A stretch of 64,000 nucleotides of DNA from an uncultured Aquimarina sp. (GCA_947503835.1 CANNFM010000021.1:1-64000), one strand, 5' to 3'; counted from the stretch's first letter, positions 23,610 through 33,054 are shown. Notes: generated from the letters alone by a model not told the origin. Numbers and translations are program-made.

Positions 23610-26021
23610 CTAAAAATTACATTTATAACTTCCGATAGGAGAACCATCAGGAATTTTTGGCGAAGGTACTACTTTAAAGTTTTCAGGTTTATCTAAAAAG
23701 TTAGTAATCTGCCTCACATAATACTCATTATAGATGCTATCTAAAGTATCAGCGCTTTTTCCTTTCAATAGCTTAAGTAAACTAACAATTTTAGCGTACG
23801 CTATTGCATTAACCTGAGGATATGCATCTTTATTATTACTTAATTGCATAAGATGCTTTACAACATTAGCCCTAACCGTATGCTGAATCTCTTTATAATA
23901 TCCATTGCTTGTTTTTGTGTTGAAGCTAAGGTCAATTAACTGGTCCAAAGCTTCAGGTAATCCTAATTGATTTTGGTCTATACTTTTTTGCTGTACCAAT
24001 CTCGAAGTTCTCTGCGGATGTAACAAAAAAGATAAACTCATATCACTTGCAGTAGCGGCGATACTTAGTGCATCAAAACCAACTCCTGTTTTACCTTTAA
24101 AAGATTCTCTAGTTTTATCATATCCGAAGGCCCTGGGCGGAAACAGTTTTAGTTTATCCTCTGGAATTGCAAGCACTTTAGGAGACATTGTTTTTAAAAC
24201 TTGTTCAAGTGCTTTTTTTTGCTTTTTAGAATCCACCGTTTCAACAATTGTTTGTTTGTCTCCTTTTACGGCATAGTTATAATTTAGTCCGCCAATAAGT
24301 TTTACTGCGGCTTCTGTTTGATACCTATGAAAAAAATAAAGCGGTACAAAAACATCTTCTAAAACCGAGTAAGGTTCATTGGCCCTAATATTGTCAATAG
24401 AAAAGTTACGCATTGCAACCTCCCTAACCTTTAATACATTTTCTAATTCATCTGAGGCATTCTTTCCATTATCCCAAAGATGTGCCAATGCATGCGCTCC
24501 TCCTATTGGTCTGGCGTCGCTATCAGAAATAAATCGCAAACCAGATTGATATGCATTATCCAAAATTTTATTGAGTTCTAAAGCCTCATTCATCCCTTCG
24601 GCAAACTCAGCATAACTATAGGCTACAGTTACCTTATCCCAATCCCCAATTTTTGTATCATATGCATTAGATAAGTCAATATTATCTCCTTTAAGCGTAA
24701 CGGCTGGGTGTGGGTAATCCATTACAGATGCTCTTCCGTTTGCACTGGCGGCAAAGTTATGCGCAAAACCCAAGGTATGCCCTACTTCGTGAGCAGATAA
24801 TTGCCGAATACGTGCTAGTGCCATATCTAACATGGGTTGATAATTATCATCTCTGTCCTTATAAGGCTGGTTTAATAACGCCTGTGCTATCAAGAAATCT
24901 TGTCGAATACGTAAACTACCAAGACTTACGTGTCCTTTTAATATTTCGCCTGTTCTTGGGTCTACAACACTAGCTCCATAGCTCCATCCCCTAGTAGATC
25001 GATGTACCCATTGTATTACATTATACCGTAAATCCATGGGGTCTGCATCTGCGGGTAGCATCTTTACCTGAAATGCATCTTTATAACCAATTGCTTCATA
25101 GGCTTGATTCCACCATCGGGCACCATCTAATAAAGCAGATCGAACGGGTTCGGGAGTACCAGGATCCAGGTAATAGATAATTGGCTCTTTTGCTTCACTA
25201 ATCTTTTGATCAGAATACTTTTTCTCTAGTCGATGTTTAATTATATATCGTTTCGTTATTGATTCTTGAATTGGAGTTGCATAATCCATATATGAAATTG
25301 ATAACGCACCACTTCTTGGATCAAATACACGTCTCTTATAGTTATCATCGGGTAGCTCTACAAACGAGTGATGCTGAATTACCGTTAAAAATTGTGAATT
25401 AGGAGCTACCGAGCTAATATTTTGCCCCTTTGCAGTGCCTTTATATGTAATCAATGCTTCAAATTCTACATTCTTCGGAAATGCTTTTGTACGCTCCATA
25501 CTCAAAGCACTTTTTTGTTTATCAACACTATAACTACCTTCCTTTTGAGTTTTTAATCGTTCAATTACACCATGAGTATCCTGCATTAAAAACGGAGTAA
25601 TATCGATAACATATTTACCGGATTTTTCTTCTTTAATAGGGAAACCAAACAAAACCGACTTGGTAAATGCCTGTTCGACACTCCTCTTCTCTAACTCATT
25701 ATTAGTTATCGCCCGATATCGTTGATTTGGTTGTACAAGTAAGAGTTTATTACCGGCTCTTATAAATTTTACAATAACCCCATCACCTATTTGACCTCTA
25801 TCTAAACCGATATCATTAGATCCTAGTCCTGTAGCCAAAGAATGTACGTACAAAAACTCTGCATCCAGTGTATCTACTTCTAAATAGATTTCATCTTTTT
25901 CTTTGTTGTAATGAAAACTAAAATAGCCACTGTACGATTCTAGATTTTTCTGTAACTCTAAAAACTGAGCAGAAATAGAACCCGTAATTATCAAGGATAA
26001 GCAAACGAAGAATTGTTTCAT
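23610..26021 (-). CDS. secreted zinc-dependent metalloprotease (DUF5117/DUF4953 type)
   Basis: An 803-aa exported protease. The signal peptide (MKQFFVCLSLIITGSISAQ) is followed by an N-terminal DUF5118/5117-like region, then the metzincin motif HEVGHTLGFAHNF at about residue 410 with a following VMDYPHP Met-turn-like segment, and a helical C-terminal half (DUF4953-like). Its peptide substrates are unknown; the family is common and multi-copy in Bacteroidota. It ends in CNF and has no T9SS sorting domain, so it is probably periplasmic. Confidence 0.88.
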   Translation of the reverse strand: MKQFFVCLSLIITGSISAQFLELQKNLESYSGYFSFHYNKEKDEIYLEVDTLDAEFLYVHSLATGLGSNDIGLDRGQIGDGVIVKFIRAGNKLLLVQPNQRYRAITNNELEKRSVEQAFTKSVLFGFPIKEEKSGKYVIDITPFLMQDTHGVIERLKTQKEGSYSVDKQKSALSMERTKAFPKNVEFEALITYKGTAKGQNISSVAPNSQFLTVIQHHSFVELPDDNYKRRVFDPRSGALSISYMDYATPIQESITKRYIIKHRLEKKYSDQKISEAKEPIIYYLDPGTPEPVRSALLDGARWWNQAYEAIGYKDAFQVKMLPADADPMDLRYNVIQWVHRSTRGWSYGASVVDPRTGEILKGHVSLGSLRIRQDFLIAQALLNQPYKDRDDNYQPMLDMALARIRQLSAHEVGHTLGFAHNFAASANGRASVMDYPHPAVTLKGDNIDLSNAYDTKIGDWDKVTVAYSYAEFAEGMNEALELNKILDNAYQSGLRFISDSDARPIGGAHALAHLWDNGKNASDELENVLKVREVAMRNFSIDNIRANEPYSVLEDVFVPLYFFHRYQTEAAVKLIGGLNYNYAVKGDKQTIVETVDSKKQKKALEQVLKTMSPKVLAIPEDKLKLFPPRAFGYDKTRESFKGKTGVGFDALSIAATASDMSLSFLLHPQRTSRLVQQKSIDQNQLGLPEALDQLIDLSFNTKTSNGYYKEIQHTVRANVVKHLMQLSNNKDAYPQVNAIAYAKIVSLLKLLKGKSADTLDSIYNEYYVRQITNFLDKPENFKVVPSPKIPDGSPIGSYKCNF

Positions 26022-26107
26022 AAATGATGGTTTGAGTGAAAGTGTTTACAAAATTTTTAAAGCTATAAAATAATTGAAAAAATGTTTCTTACTGAACTGT
26101 TAAATCC

Positions 26108-26115
26108 TATTTTTG
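26108..26115 (+). promoter_or_regulatory. -7 promoter element (TATTTTTG)
   Basis: Exact TAnnTTTG match 19 bp before the prfB start; the -33 region is weak. Confidence 0.45.
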
Positions 26116-26133
26116 CCATAAATAATTTAGATT

Positions 26134-27232
26134 ATGATCACTACCGAGACTTTACTTGATCTCAGAAAGCGCCTGGTTGCGTTAAGGAGGTATCTTTGAC
26201 ATTGATGCCAAACTTATAGAAATAGCTAACGAAGAAGAAAAAACCTATGCCCCAGATTTCTGGGATGATGCTCAGGAAGCAGAAAAAATAATGCGCTCAC
26301 TAAATGCCGAAAAAAAATGGGTGTCTGACTATGAAAAAGGAGTTTCTTTAGTTGATGACCTTGAAGTTTTGTATGAATTTTACAAAGAAGGAGATGCCAC
26401 TGAAGCAGAAGTAACCGAACGCTACGAAGAATCTCTATCCAACATTGAAGGCTTAGAATTTAAGAACATGCTAAGCGACGAAGGAGATAGCATGAGTGCT
26501 GTATTACAAATTACTGCGGGTGCAGGAGGAACAGAAAGTTGTGACTGGGCAAGCATGCTCATGCGCATGTACCTGATGTGGGCAGAAAAACAAGGCTATA
26601 AGATTAGAGAACTGAACTACCAAGGAGGTGATGTAGCAGGTATAAAAACAGTGACCCTCGAAATAGAAGGTGAATATGCCTTTGGATGGCTTAAAGGAGA
26701 AAATGGAGTACATCGTTTGGTTCGTATCTCTCCATTCGACAGTAATGCAAAACGACATACCTCTTTTGCTTCTATCTATGTGTATCCATTAGCTGATGAT
26801 AGTATTGAAATAGATATTAACCCAGCTGATTATGAGATTATCACATCCCGATCCAGTGGAGCTGGTGGACAAAATGTAAACAAAGTAGAAACTAAGGTAC
26901 AACTTACCCACTTTCCTACTGGTATACAAATTTCATGTTCAGACACTAGGTCGCAACAAGAAAATAGGCTAAAAGCACTACAAATGCTTAAATCCCAGCT
27001 GTTCGAAATAGAGCTTCAAAAACAACGAGCTCAGCGAGATGAAATCGAGGCTTCAAAAATGAAAATCGAATGGGGATCCCAAATCCGAAATTATGTGATG
27101 CACCCATACAAACTGGTGAAAGATGTTAGAACCGCAGAAGAGACTGGTAATGTTGATGCCGTAATGGATGGAAATATTGACAGATTCTTAAAAGCCTATC
27201 TTATGATGATGGGACAAAAAAATGAAGATTAA
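26134..27232 (+). CDS. prfB: peptide chain release factor 2 (programmed +1 frameshift)
   Basis: RF2 recognises UGA and UAA stop codons. Translation starts at ATG 26134, reads 21 codons to the in-frame TGA at 26197-26199, shifts +1 at CTT, and continues from GAC at 26198. The joined protein is 365 aa, the same length as E. coli RF2. The recoding site has AGGAGG (26185-26190) three bases before CTT TGA C, as in the classical site. The RF2-specific SPF tripeptide (VRISPFDS) and the GGQ hydrolysis motif (residues 244-246) are intact. It is not a pseudogene: the 345 codons after the shift are fully open. Confidence 0.96.
26185..26200 (+). other. prfB +1 frameshift site
   Basis: AGGAGG, then TAT CTT TGA C. 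The internal Shine-Dalgarno-like hexamer, slippery CTT and UGA-C context autoregulate RF2: low RF2 allows the shift. A clear SD-like element is notable in a lineage that scarcely uses SD for initiation. Confidence 0.93.
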
Positions 27233-27234
27233 TA

Positions 27235-27290
27235 CTGTTAGCTGTTAGCTGTTAGCTGTTAGCTGTTAGCTGTTAGCTGTTAGCTGTTAG
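27235..27290 (+). repeat. heptamer tandem repeat, 8 x CTGTTAG
   Basis: Eight perfect, uninterrupted copies of the 7-base unit CTGTTAG begin two bases after the prfB stop codon and end about 70 bp before the ArsC-family start. A variable-number repeat in the prfB 3-prime region is likely. It is not a CRISPR: there are no spacers. Confidence 0.97.
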
Positions 27291-27357
27291 CAAAAATATA
27301 AAATCTTATATTCAACATAAATCGTAAATCGTAACCCTTAATTCGTAATTTACAACC

Positions 27358-27699
27358 ATGACTACTATTTATCATAATCCAAGATGTCGAAAGTCAAGAG
27401 AAACTCTTGCTATACTCGAGGAACAAAAAGAAGAATTTACTATAATCAAGTACCTTGAGACTCCTCCTTCAGAAAAAGAACTAACCGAAATGATCAAACT
27501 CTTAGGGATTTCTCCATTAGAATTGGTAAGAAAGAATGAAACGATATGGAAAGAAAGTTATAAAGGTAAAGAACTAAGTGACAATCAACTGATCGAGGTT
27601 ATGGCAAAAAATCCGATACTTATAGAAAGGCCAATAGTAATTAAAGGCAAAAAAGCAATAATTGGAAGACCTCCTCAAAAAGTTATTGATATTCTTTAA
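27358..27699 (+). CDS. arsC: ArsC-family protein (arsenate reductase-like)
   Basis: A 113-aa thioredoxin-fold protein of the glutaredoxin-dependent ArsC family. Catalytic Cys10 lies in NPRCRKSRETL; LIERPIVI and IGRPP supply the conserved arginines. The length matches (about 115-140). True arsenate reduction is plausible, but no arsB/arsR partner adjoins it, and Spx/YffB-like relatives share these features, so the substrate is uncertain. It is separated from prfB by the heptamer repeat and followed by a long palindromic terminator. Confidence 0.82.
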   Translation: MTTIYHNPRCRKSRETLAILEEQKEEFTIIKYLETPPSEKELTEMIKLLGISPLELVRKNETIWKESYKGKELSDNQLIEVMAKNPILIERPIVIKGKKAIIGRPPQKVIDIL

Positions 27700-27744
27700 A
27701 TTTTTTCTTCAATACATTAAACCTTTTTAGGTTTTAAGAGTCTT

Positions 27745-27785
27745 AAACAAGCAATACGAATCATGATTCGTATTGCTTGTTTTAA
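27745..27785. terminator. 38-bp perfect palindrome, probable terminator
   Basis: AAACAAGCAATACGAATCA (27745-27763) is followed directly by its reverse complement (27764-27782). It is 46 bp after arsC. The short T-stretch makes it a plausible but not classical terminator. Confidence 0.75.
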
Positions 27786-27863
27786 TTTCAAGGATATTTA
27801 ACGCACTATTAACCTTTTAATAATAGGCTCTTCGATACTTTTAGCTCGATTTATTTTTTTATA

Positions 27864-30323
27864 ATGAAGAAACTCATATTCCTACTATTTTTCACTTTTA
27901 CATTCGTATTACAAGCACAACGAACAAACTTCGAGAGAGGTTCTGTTTTTGTATCAGGAGTAGTTCTGGATCAGGATACAGATAAACCCTTGGAATACGC
28001 AACCATATCTTTCTTTAGCCCTAGACTGAAAAAAATTGTAACTGGCGGAATTACAGATGAAAACGGGAAATTCAATATAGAGGTAGATGCAGGACTGTAT
28101 CATGTACATATTGAATTTATTTCTTTCAAAACTAAAAAACTATTCAAACAAAAATTACTCAAAAAAACCGATTTAGGAATACTAAAATTAGCACTAGATA
28201 GAGAAGCTTTAGATGATGTGGTAGTAATAGCCGAAAAGACAACTGTAGAAATCAAACTAGATAAAAAAATCTATAATGTAGGGAAAGATCTTACTGTAAG
28301 TGGTGGTACTGTTAGTGATGTTTTAGATAATGTACCATCTGTATCGGTAGATGTTGAAGGTAATGTTGCTTTGCGAGGTAATGATAATGTTAGAATTTTG
28401 ATTAATGGTAAACCTTCAGGTTTGGTAGGACTTAATAGCACAGATGCATTACGACAATTACCCGCAGAATCTATAGAACGCGTTGAGGTCATCACCTCTC
28501 CTTCTGCTCGTTATGATGCCGAAGGAACTGCCGGAATCTTAAACATCATCCTACGACGAAGTAAATTACAAGGCCTAAACGGAGCTATTACAATGAATAG
28601 TGGTTACCCATTTGCTGGTGGTATCTCTGGTAACTTAAATTATAGAACCGGAGATTTTAATTTTTTTACTACTTCTGGTTACAACTATAGAGAATCTCCT
28701 GGTAATGCATTATCCGAAACCAGGTTTTTAAATATTGATCAAAACGGAACCGATAACCCCGATACTTTTCTTAATGAAGAACGGGATTTTGACAGAGCTC
28801 GTAAAGGACTAAATACCAATGCTGGAGTAGAATGGTACCTTAATGACACTTCATCGATTACTACTTCTTTTTTATATAGGTCTAGTGATACCGAAAGTAA
28901 TACAACAAATAATATTACCGAACCGGATATAAATGGCACTATTTTAAGCCAAAACAAACGATTTGATCCAGAAATTGAAGACGATATTACCAAACAATAC
29001 TCGATTAATTACACTAAAGACTTTAACGATAGTGGTCATAAATTGACTTTTGATTTCCAAATAGAAAATAGCACCGAAGATGAAAGGTCAAGAATTACAC
29101 AAGAAAACAGTAGCACTATCGAACTTGTAAACACATTTGAAGATCAGGATCGTATACTATTACAAACAGACTATGTATTGCCAATTGGAGAAAATACTCA
29201 GTTAGAATTAGGGTATCGAGGTAACTTTAATACGCTAGACACTGATTATCTCGTACAATTAGAAGATAATGGAACCGTAACTACAGATACAAATCTTTCT
29301 AATAACCTGATATATACAGAATATGTAAATGCTGCCTATACCCAGTTTGGTCATAAAATCGACAAATTTTCATATCTGCTTGGTCTTAGAATAGAGAGTA
29401 CGCGAGTTACCATCGATCAGGAAACTAGTAATGATTTTAGCAGAAAAAACTATACGAATGTATTTCCAACGATCAACCTTGGATACGAAATCTCTAAAAA
29501 ACAAAGTATTACCCTTGGGTATAATCGTAGATTACGAAGACCACGATCCAGGTTTATTAATCCATTTCCTTCGCGATCTAGTGCAACTAATCTTTTTCAA
29601 GGAAACCCAGATCTGGATCCCAGTTATTCCAATGCATTCGACTTAGGATATCTTAATAAAATAGGAAAACTAACTTTAAATAGTTCTATATATTACAACA
29701 GGTCAACCCAAGTATTCACTTTTATTACTGAAGATACCGGAGATACCGTAATAATTGGGGGTGACGAAAACACTCCTGGAACAGAAGTACCCGTTATTAG
29801 AAGAACCCCTATAAACCTAACGAGTTCTGATCGATACGGTTTTGAATTCACACTCACATATAATCCAAGTAGAAAATGGAGGTTGAATGGTAATTTTAAT
29901 GCGTTTCAAAATAGTGTGAGAGGAGAAAATAATGGTGAAAATTTAGATGCTGATAACTTTAGTTGGTTCGCCCGGTTGAATAATAAAATTACATTGCCCG
30001 CAAAAATAGATTGGCAAACTAGTATTTTTTATCGAGGACCTAGAGAAAATGCACAAACTAAAAGTGATGGTATTTTTAGTATGACTCTAGCTTTTAGTAA
30101 AGACCTCTTTAAAGAAAAAGCTTCTCTTACATTTAATGTAAATGATGTATTTAATTCAAGAAAGAGAATGAGCACTGCAACGACTTCTACATTTATATCT
30201 GATAGTGAATTTCAATGGAGAGAGCGTAGTTTTAATCTATCTTTCACCTATAGATTTAACCAGAAAAAGAAAAGAGAACGATCACAAAGAGACTCTAATG
30301 GCGACGAAGAGTTTGAAGGATAA
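27864..30323 (+). CDS. TonB-dependent outer-membrane receptor
   Basis: An 819-aa outer-membrane transporter. Signal peptide (residues 1-18), carboxypeptidase-regulatory-like domain at about 28-115 (VFVSGVVLDQDTDKPLEYATI), plug domain at about 130-235 (VSGGTVSDVLDNVPSVSVDVEGNVALRGNDNV in outline), then a 22-strand-type barrel of the outer-membrane beta-barrel family ending in an aromatic-rich strand plus a charged tail. The substrate is unknown; no SusD or siderophore gene adjoins it. It is monocistronic with its own terminator. Confidence 0.92.
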   Translation: MKKLIFLLFFTFTFVLQAQRTNFERGSVFVSGVVLDQDTDKPLEYATISFFSPRLKKIVTGGITDENGKFNIEVDAGLYHVHIEFISFKTKKLFKQKLLKKTDLGILKLALDREALDDVVVIAEKTTVEIKLDKKIYNVGKDLTVSGGTVSDVLDNVPSVSVDVEGNVALRGNDNVRILINGKPSGLVGLNSTDALRQLPAESIERVEVITSPSARYDAEGTAGILNIILRRSKLQGLNGAITMNSGYPFAGGISGNLNYRTGDFNFFTTSGYNYRESPGNALSETRFLNIDQNGTDNPDTFLNEERDFDRARKGLNTNAGVEWYLNDTSSITTSFLYRSSDTESNTTNNITEPDINGTILSQNKRFDPEIEDDITKQYSINYTKDFNDSGHKLTFDFQIENSTEDERSRITQENSSTIELVNTFEDQDRILLQTDYVLPIGENTQLELGYRGNFNTLDTDYLVQLEDNGTVTTDTNLSNNLIYTEYVNAAYTQFGHKIDKFSYLLGLRIESTRVTIDQETSNDFSRKNYTNVFPTINLGYEISKKQSITLGYNRRLRRPRSRFINPFPSRSSATNLFQGNPDLDPSYSNAFDLGYLNKIGKLTLNSSIYYNRSTQVFTFITEDTGDTVIIGGDENTPGTEVPVIRRTPINLTSSDRYGFEFTLTYNPSRKWRLNGNFNAFQNSVRGENNGENLDADNFSWFARLNNKITLPAKIDWQTSIFYRGPRENAQTKSDGIFSMTLAFSKDLFKEKASLTFNVNDVFNSRKRMSTATTSTFISDSEFQWRERSFNLSFTYRFNQKKKRERSQRDSNGDEEFEG

Positions 30324-30334
30324 TGTGTAAAAAC

Positions 30335-30366
30335 AAAAAAGGAAGTCAAATGACTTCCTTTTTTTA
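30335..30366. terminator. bidirectional terminator
   Basis: AAAAAAGGAAGTCA (30335-30348), a 2-nt loop, its complement (30351-30364) and a T-run. It is shared by the TonB receptor gene and the small minus-strand membrane protein gene. Confidence 0.94.
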
Positions 30367-30386
30367 ATTTAATATATTGTAAACTG

Positions 30387-30563
30387 TTATGCTTGTTCTT
30401 TAGCCTTACGCTTAGATTCTCTCCACATCTTAAAATTTTCAAGATTAGCACCAATAATCCAGTAAGGTACTACGAAAGTTAATAAAAAGATCATTAACCA
30501 AAAACCAATAGTAAGGATAGTTAAAAATGCTAAAAAACCAAGATACTGATCAAATTCGAACAT
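30387..30563 (-). CDS. small membrane protein, 58 aa
   Basis: ATG at 30563 to TAA at 30387 encodes MFEFDQYLGFLAFLTI, one long or two short hydrophobic segments (about residues 8-38, with WLMIFLLTFVVPYWIIG), and a basic C-terminus (MWRESKRKAKEQA). The strict hydrophobic-then-basic layout and the dedicated bidirectional terminator support a real gene. Topology: C-terminus likely cytoplasmic. No family name is assigned. It is convergent to the TonB receptor and divergent from fumC. Confidence 0.75.
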   Translation of the reverse strand: MFEFDQYLGFLAFLTILTIGFWLMIFLLTFVVPYWIIGANLENFKMWRESKRKAKEQA

Positions 30564-30712
30564 AACGATATTATAATTTTCAATTTTGACAAAGATAATA
30601 AGTCTTAGGTATATGTCATAATAGAAATATAATTTATTTTAAAATCTATTTTGATCTAAATAAATAACCCAAAAAACAAGTCTATATATTCAGAAATAGC
30701 ACGCCAAATGCT

Positions 30713-30720
30713 TAAATTTG
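30713..30720 (+). promoter_or_regulatory. -7 promoter element of fumC (TAAATTTG)
   Basis: Exact TAnnTTTG match 31 bp upstream of the fumC start. Confidence 0.5.
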
Positions 30721-30751
30721 CACTCTTTAAAAAAAACAAATCATCATAGCT

Positions 30752-32149
30752 ATGCAATATAGAATAGAAAAAGACACAATGGGCGAGGTAAAAGTGCCAT
30801 CAGATAAGCTTTGGGGAGCACAAACAGAGCGCTCTAGGAATAACTTTAAGATTGGTGCTCCGGCTTCGATGCCCTTAGAAATAGTATACGGATTTGCTTA
30901 TCTAAAAAAAGCGGCTGCTTATACCAACTGTGAATTAGGAGCACTGCCTATAGAAAAAAGAGATCTAATTTCTCAAGTATGTGATGAAATATTAGAAGGA
31001 AAGCATGACGACCAATTTCCGTTAGTTATTTGGCAAACTGGTTCTGGTACACAGAGTAACATGAATGTAAATGAGGTTATTGCTAACCGTGCACATCAAT
31101 TAGCAGGTAAAACGATTGGCGAAGGAGAAAAAACATTGCTACCCAATGATGATGTAAACAAATCTCAATCTTCTAACGACACCTTCCCAACCGGGATGCA
31201 CATTGCTGCCTATAAAAAAATAGTAGAAGTTACTATTCCTGGAGTAACCCAGTTAAGAGATACGCTAAAAAAGAAATCCGAGGAGTTTAAGAATGTAGTA
31301 AAGATTGGACGTACGCATTTTATGGATGCTACTCCACTTACAATAGGCCAGGAACTATCTGGTTATGTTTCGCAATTGGATCATGGCCTAAAAGCTTTAG
31401 AAAATACATTACCACACATGGGAGAATTAGCATTGGGTGGTACCGCTGTAGGAACAGGTTTAAACACCCCTAAAGGCTACGCAAAACGAGTTTCTGAATT
31501 TATTGCGCAATTTACTAGCTTACCTTTTATAACTGCCGAGAATAAATTTGAAGCACTTGCAGCACATGATGCATTTGTTGAAACTCATGGAGCTTTAAAA
31601 CTATTAGCGGTTTCTTTAAACAAAATAGGGAACGACATTCGTATGCTGGCCTCTGGTCCTAGAAGTGGTATTGGAGAACTAATCATCCCTGCCAATGAAC
31701 CAGGAAGTTCAATTATGCCAGGAAAAGTAAATCCTACGCAATGCGAAGCATTGACCATGGTATGCGCTCAAGTATTGGGTAATGATGTTGCCATTAATGT
31801 TGGCGGAATGCAAGGCCATTTTGAATTAAACGTATTCAAACCTGTTATGGCTGCCAATCTGTTACAAAGTGCTCAATTAATAGGAGATGCTTGTGTTTCT
31901 TTTGATGAGCATTGTGCGCAGGGTATAGAACCAAATCAAAAGCGAATTACCGAATTATTAAATAATTCGTTGATGCTTGTCACTGCTTTAAATACCAAAA
32001 TAGGATATTATAAGGCTGCCGAAATAGCAAATACTGCTCATAAGAATGGTACTACACTTAAACATGAAGCAGTTGCTTTAGGCCATGTCACCGAGGAAGA
32101 ATTTGAAGAATGGGTAAAACCAGAAGACATGGTTGGAGTTCTGAAATAA
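30752..32149 (+). CDS. fumC: class II fumarate hydratase
   Basis: A 465-aa TCA-cycle enzyme interconverting fumarate and malate. The fumarase/aspartase signature GSSIMPGKVNP is at about residues 317-327; the SSNDTFPTGMH and GRTHFMDATPL segments of the active site are intact. It is iron-independent and homotetrameric in the family. Monocistronic, it ends at the hairpin 32173-32207, across which a 28-codon micro-gene lies in the opposite direction. Confidence 0.96.
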   Translation: MQYRIEKDTMGEVKVPSDKLWGAQTERSRNNFKIGAPASMPLEIVYGFAYLKKAAAYTNCELGALPIEKRDLISQVCDEILEGKHDDQFPLVIWQTGSGTQSNMNVNEVIANRAHQLAGKTIGEGEKTLLPNDDVNKSQSSNDTFPTGMHIAAYKKIVEVTIPGVTQLRDTLKKKSEEFKNVVKIGRTHFMDATPLTIGQELSGYVSQLDHGLKALENTLPHMGELALGGTAVGTGLNTPKGYAKRVSEFIAQFTSLPFITAENKFEALAAHDAFVETHGALKLLAVSLNKIGNDIRMLASGPRSGIGELIIPANEPGSSIMPGKVNPTQCEALTMVCAQVLGNDVAINVGGMQGHFELNVFKPVMAANLLQSAQLIGDACVSFDEHCAQGIEPNQKRITELLNNSLMLVTALNTKIGYYKAAEIANTAHKNGTTLKHEAVALGHVTEEEFEEWVKPEDMVGVLK

Positions 32150-32172
32150 AAATATATCAAAAAATGAAAACA

Positions 32173-32207
32173 AAAGATCTGTGTTTATGAATGCAGGTCT
32201 TTTTTTT
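32173..32207. terminator. bidirectional terminator between fumC and micro-gene 1
   Basis: AAAGATCTG (32173-32181) pairs with CAGGTCTTT (32194-32202) with one G-U wobble and a 12-nt loop, then a T-run on plus; TTTT runs also follow on minus. Confidence 0.75.
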
Positions 32208-32227
32208 ATTCTTCAATACTAAATCAA

Positions 32228-32314
32228 TTATCGATGAATTGCATGACTAGATGCCTTTGGAAGTTCTTTAATGAATTCTTGTATAAACTTGAAATTTATT
32301 CGAAATAGTTTCAT
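32228..32314 (-). CDS. 28-aa micro-protein, copy 1
   Basis: ATG at 32314 to TAA at 32228. N-terminal part MKLFRINFKFIQ, then EFIKELPKASSHAIHR. It is a basic amphipathic peptide with no signal peptide. A paralogue at 33122-33208 has the same length, 23 of 28 identical residues and an identical last 16 residues. Shared codons differ mostly at synonymous positions, so selection acts on the peptide. Upstream sequences share TTTACAC followed closely by AAAACAT before the ATG. It is convergent to fumC across a bidirectional terminator. No known family is recognised; the role could be a signalling peptide, regulator of a partner protein or membrane-active peptide. Confidence 0.75.
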   Translation of the reverse strand: MKLFRINFKFIQEFIKELPKASSHAIHR

Positions 32315-32546
32315 AATGTTTTGTGTAAAGTTGTTATATAGTACCGTGATTTATGATGTAAAAATAATGACGATATTCTTTATATGAAATAAGTGAAGCT
32401 ACGTATATTTATTTTCCTTATATACATAGCCTTTACAAGTTTTTTCAGAACCAATGAGGTCTCTTTGTTTATAAGTTAAAATATTATAATGGGTTCTTTT
32501 ATAGCTTATTTCACAATATTTTAATATCATTGATAAATTTATGTTA

Positions 32547-32993
32547 ATGAAATTTGCCCTACTTACCATACTATCCCTTTTATTTACATCTTCTAATATT
32601 ACCTCTGATTCCTATATCGGAAAATGGGAAATTACCGGAGGATCAATTATCGAAATATACAGAGATGGTGATGTTTTTTATGGAAAAATTCATAAACGAG
32701 CAAAAAACCCATTATCGAACTTTAATGGATTAGATAATAAAAATCCCGTAAAAGAACTTCAAAATCGTTCCTTACTAGGAATGAATATCTTGAATGAACT
32801 AAGTTATAAGGATGGTGCCTTATCTGGAGGTACAATATACAATGCCGATAGTGGAAAAAGCTATACTGTAAAAGTGTGGATCGATGATGATGATACTAAT
32901 ATTTGTTATATCAGGGCATACAAAAGTTTCTTATTCAAAACATTTATAGCTAAACGAATCAAACCGGAAGAAATGGCTGGTAACCTTGATTAA
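32547..32993 (+). CDS. DUF2147-family secreted protein
   Basis: A 148-aa exported protein. The ATG at 32547 starts a signal peptide (MKFALLTILSLLFTSSNITS); an ATG two codons earlier (32541) is an alternative. The mature domain follows the DUF2147 pattern: YIGKWEITGGSIIEIYRDGDVFYGKI near the start, LLGMNILNELSYKDGALSGGTIYNADSGKSY in the middle and a final Ile-Arg-Ala strand. The lipocalin-like fold suggests ligand binding; the function is unknown. Uniquely here it is flanked on both sides by the paired micro-genes on the opposite strand. Confidence 0.85.
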   Translation: MKFALLTILSLLFTSSNITSDSYIGKWEITGGSIIEIYRDGDVFYGKIHKRAKNPLSNFNGLDNKNPVKELQNRSLLGMNILNELSYKDGALSGGTIYNADSGKSYTVKVWIDDDDTNICYIRAYKSFLFKTFIAKRIKPEEMAGNLD

Positions 32994-33021
32994 GTCTTTA
33001 AAAGTAAACCAATAAAACACT

Positions 33022-33054
33022 AAAAATCCGCATTTCTAATGAAATACGGATTTT
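33022..33054. terminator. bidirectional terminator between DUF2147 gene and micro-gene 2
   Basis: AAAAATCCG...ATTTC (33022-33036) pairs with GAAAT...CGGATTTTT (33041-33054) with one mismatch; T-runs occur on both strands. Confidence 0.88.

Noticed and set aside
26134..26300. prfB as a broken gene because of an in-frame TGA at 26197
   Set aside because: The context AGGAGG-TAT-CTT-TGA-C is the known RF2 programmed frameshift and restores a full-length 365-aa protein.
27235..27290. Repeat block as a CRISPR array
   Set aside because: The units are 7 bp, contiguous and without spacers; no cas genes are in the window.
32380..32450. Possible third copy of the 28-aa micro-gene (similar string around ATAGCCTTTACAAG)
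   Set aside because: No frame on the minus strand reproduces the conserved tail; stops and frame changes interrupt it.
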